Shown here: piece after piece, positions 63,174 through 64,000 of the stretch
Numbering within the stretch: position 1 is the stretch's first letter
Layout of the letters: every line of letters starts with the position of its first letter
Assembly: GCA_963821325.1 (NCBI GenBank)
Contig: CAWGDC010000006.1
Span: forward strand, 558,001 to 622,000
DNA from: PALSA-555 sp963821325
GTDB taxonomy: Bacteria; Actinomycetota; Acidimicrobiia; IMCC26256; PALSA-555
Direction of reading: 5' to 3'
Length of the DNA stretch: 64,000 nucleotides
Program-made: the position numbers and the translations under genes
The notes under the pieces: generated by a model
The model's input: only the letters and a program-made list of their open reading frames with translations
Told to the model about the DNA's origin: nothing
The model's database searches: none

Positions 63174-64000
63174 ATGGCGAAGGCGAAGTTTGAGCGGACG
63201 AAGCCGCATTTGAATATTGGGACGATTGGTCATATTGACCATGGGAAGACGACGTTGACGGCGGCGATCACGAAGGTGTTGTCGGAGCGGAATGCGAATA
63301 CGTCGTTCACGGCGTTCGACGATATTGATAAGGCGCCGGAGGAGCGGCAGCGGGGGATCACGATCTCGATCGCGCATGTGGAGTATGAGACCGACAATCG
63401 GCATTACGCGCATGTGGATTGTCCGGGGCACGCGGATTACATCAAGAACATGATCACGGGTGCGGCGCAGATGGACGGCGCGATCTTGGTGGTCGCGGCG
63501 ACGGATGGGCCGATGCCTCAGACGCGTGAGCATGTGTTGTTGGCCCGTCAGGTTGGGGTGCCGTCGATCGTGGTGGCGTTGAACAAGACGGACATGGTCG
63601 ATGACGAGGAGATCCTCGAGCTGGTGGAGCTGGAGGTGCGGGAGCTGTTGAACGAGTACGAGTTCCCGGGTGATGACATCCCGATCGTGCGGGTCTCGGC
63701 GCTCAAGGCGCTGGAGGGTGATGAGACCTGGTCGGGCAAGATCTTGGAGCTGATGGAGGCGGTCGATTCGTATATCCCCGAGCCGGTCCGCGATGTCGAC
63801 AAGCCGTTCTTGATGCCGATCGAGGATGTGTTCACGATCACGGGTCGGGGCACGGTGGTGACCGGCCGGGTGGATCGGGGGATCGTCAAGGTCAACGAGG
63901 ACGTCGAGATCGTGGGGATCCGCCCGACGTCCAAGACGGTGTGCACCGGGGTGGAGATGTTCCGCAAGCTCCTCGATGAGGGTCGTGCGGGCGACAACAT
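63174..64000 (+). CDS. tuf: elongation factor Tu, 3' end outside window
   Basis: ATG at 63174, 275 codons visible, open to the window edge. GTPase motifs GHIDHGKTTLT (P-loop), RGITISIAHVEYE (switch I), DCPGHADY (switch II), NKTDMVD and SALKALEG, then the start of domain 2 (FTITGRGTVVTGRVDRG). It delivers aminoacyl-tRNA to the ribosome. The tRNA-Thr-tRNA-Met-tuf order recalls tufB loci rather than the str operon. Codon use differs sharply from every neighbour: many TTG, CAT, AAT, ATT, GAT and G-ending codons instead of C-ending ones. GGAG sites lie 10-20 bases ahead. Confidence 0.97.
   Translation, partial: MAKAKFERTKPHLNIGTIGHIDHGKTTLTAAITKVLSERNANTSFTAFDDIDKAPEERQRGITISIAHVEYETDNRHYAHVDCPGHADYIKNMITGAAQMDGAILVVAATDGPMPQTREHVLLARQVGVPSIVVALNKTDMVDDEEILELVELEVRELLNEYEFPGDDIPIVRVSALKALEGDETWSGKILELMEAVDSYIPEPVRDVDKPFLMPIEDVFTITGRGTVVTGRVDRGIVKVNEDVEIVGIRPTSKTVCTGVEMFRKLLDEGRAGDN

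Overview
The window is about 64 kb of very GC-rich DNA whose coding genes end mostly in C or G. It carries a mycothiol glycosyltransferase (mshA), an RsiG-type anti-sigma factor, a proC-linked excisionase-type regulator, Rex, menaquinol-type respiratory genes and many leaderless promoters. Together these point to an actinobacterium. The b6f-like split cytochrome b and the two complex I clusters suggest a deep branch (for example Acidimicrobiia), but that class-level call is inference. Gene order from about 3.0 to 19.5 kb (XRE regulator, mshA, YbjN, proC, small HTH, hemA, hemC, hemD, hemB, hemL) follows the order known from Mycobacterium.

Layout: 1-2.4 kb, a truncated Lon-domain protein, a small peptide, a MoaD-like protein, and a methyltransferase plus superoxide dismutase on the minus strand. 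2.4-8.2 kb, rsiG, an XRE regulator, mshA, ybjN, proC, a phosphatase-like protein, a BldC/excisionase-like regulator and a SAM hydroxide adenosyltransferase. 8.3-10.5 kb, an acyl-CoA ligase facing a membrane protein. 10.5-19.5 kb, rex with a recognisable Rex operator, then a tetrapyrrole run (met8-like, hemA, hemC, cobA/hemD fusion, CocE hydrolase, hemB, hemL). 19.5-25.5 kb, a minus-strand operon for a menaquinol:cytochrome c reductase with a split cytochrome b, its own 2[4Fe-4S] ferredoxin and three unrecognised membrane proteins. 25.7-42.3 kb, a geranylgeranyl-reductase-family gene and a complete 14-gene nuoA-N operon. 42.3-45.4 kb, pgi, a histidine phosphatase and a patatin. 45.4-55.7 kb, a second complex I operon with only A,B,C,D,H,I,J,K,L,M,N. 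55.8-60.9 kb, an NDUFAF7/MidA-type methyltransferase, acetyl-CoA synthetase, a HAD phosphatase, HtpX and YajQ. 60.9-64 kb, tRNA-Tyr, a secreted protein, an HD hydrolase, a GNAT, tRNA-Thr, tRNA-Met and the start of tuf.

How it fits together: complex I (NADH form), a second complex I lacking the NADH-oxidising EFG module, a ferredoxin and a Rieske/cytochrome b complex form a menaquinone-based respiratory block. Rex (an NADH/NAD+ sensor) sits on the operator of the adjacent heme operon that supplies its cofactors. Two proteins of c-di-GMP-binding families (RsiG, YajQ) are present without a cyclase nearby.

Quality warning: about 45 single-base reading-frame breaks fall in otherwise intact, strongly conserved genes, above all in the second nuo operon and the cytochrome b genes. 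I found no substitutional decay around them, so I treat these genes as functional genes with probable sequence errors and give the full span of each. I saw no insertion sequence, integrase, CRISPR array or phage gene.
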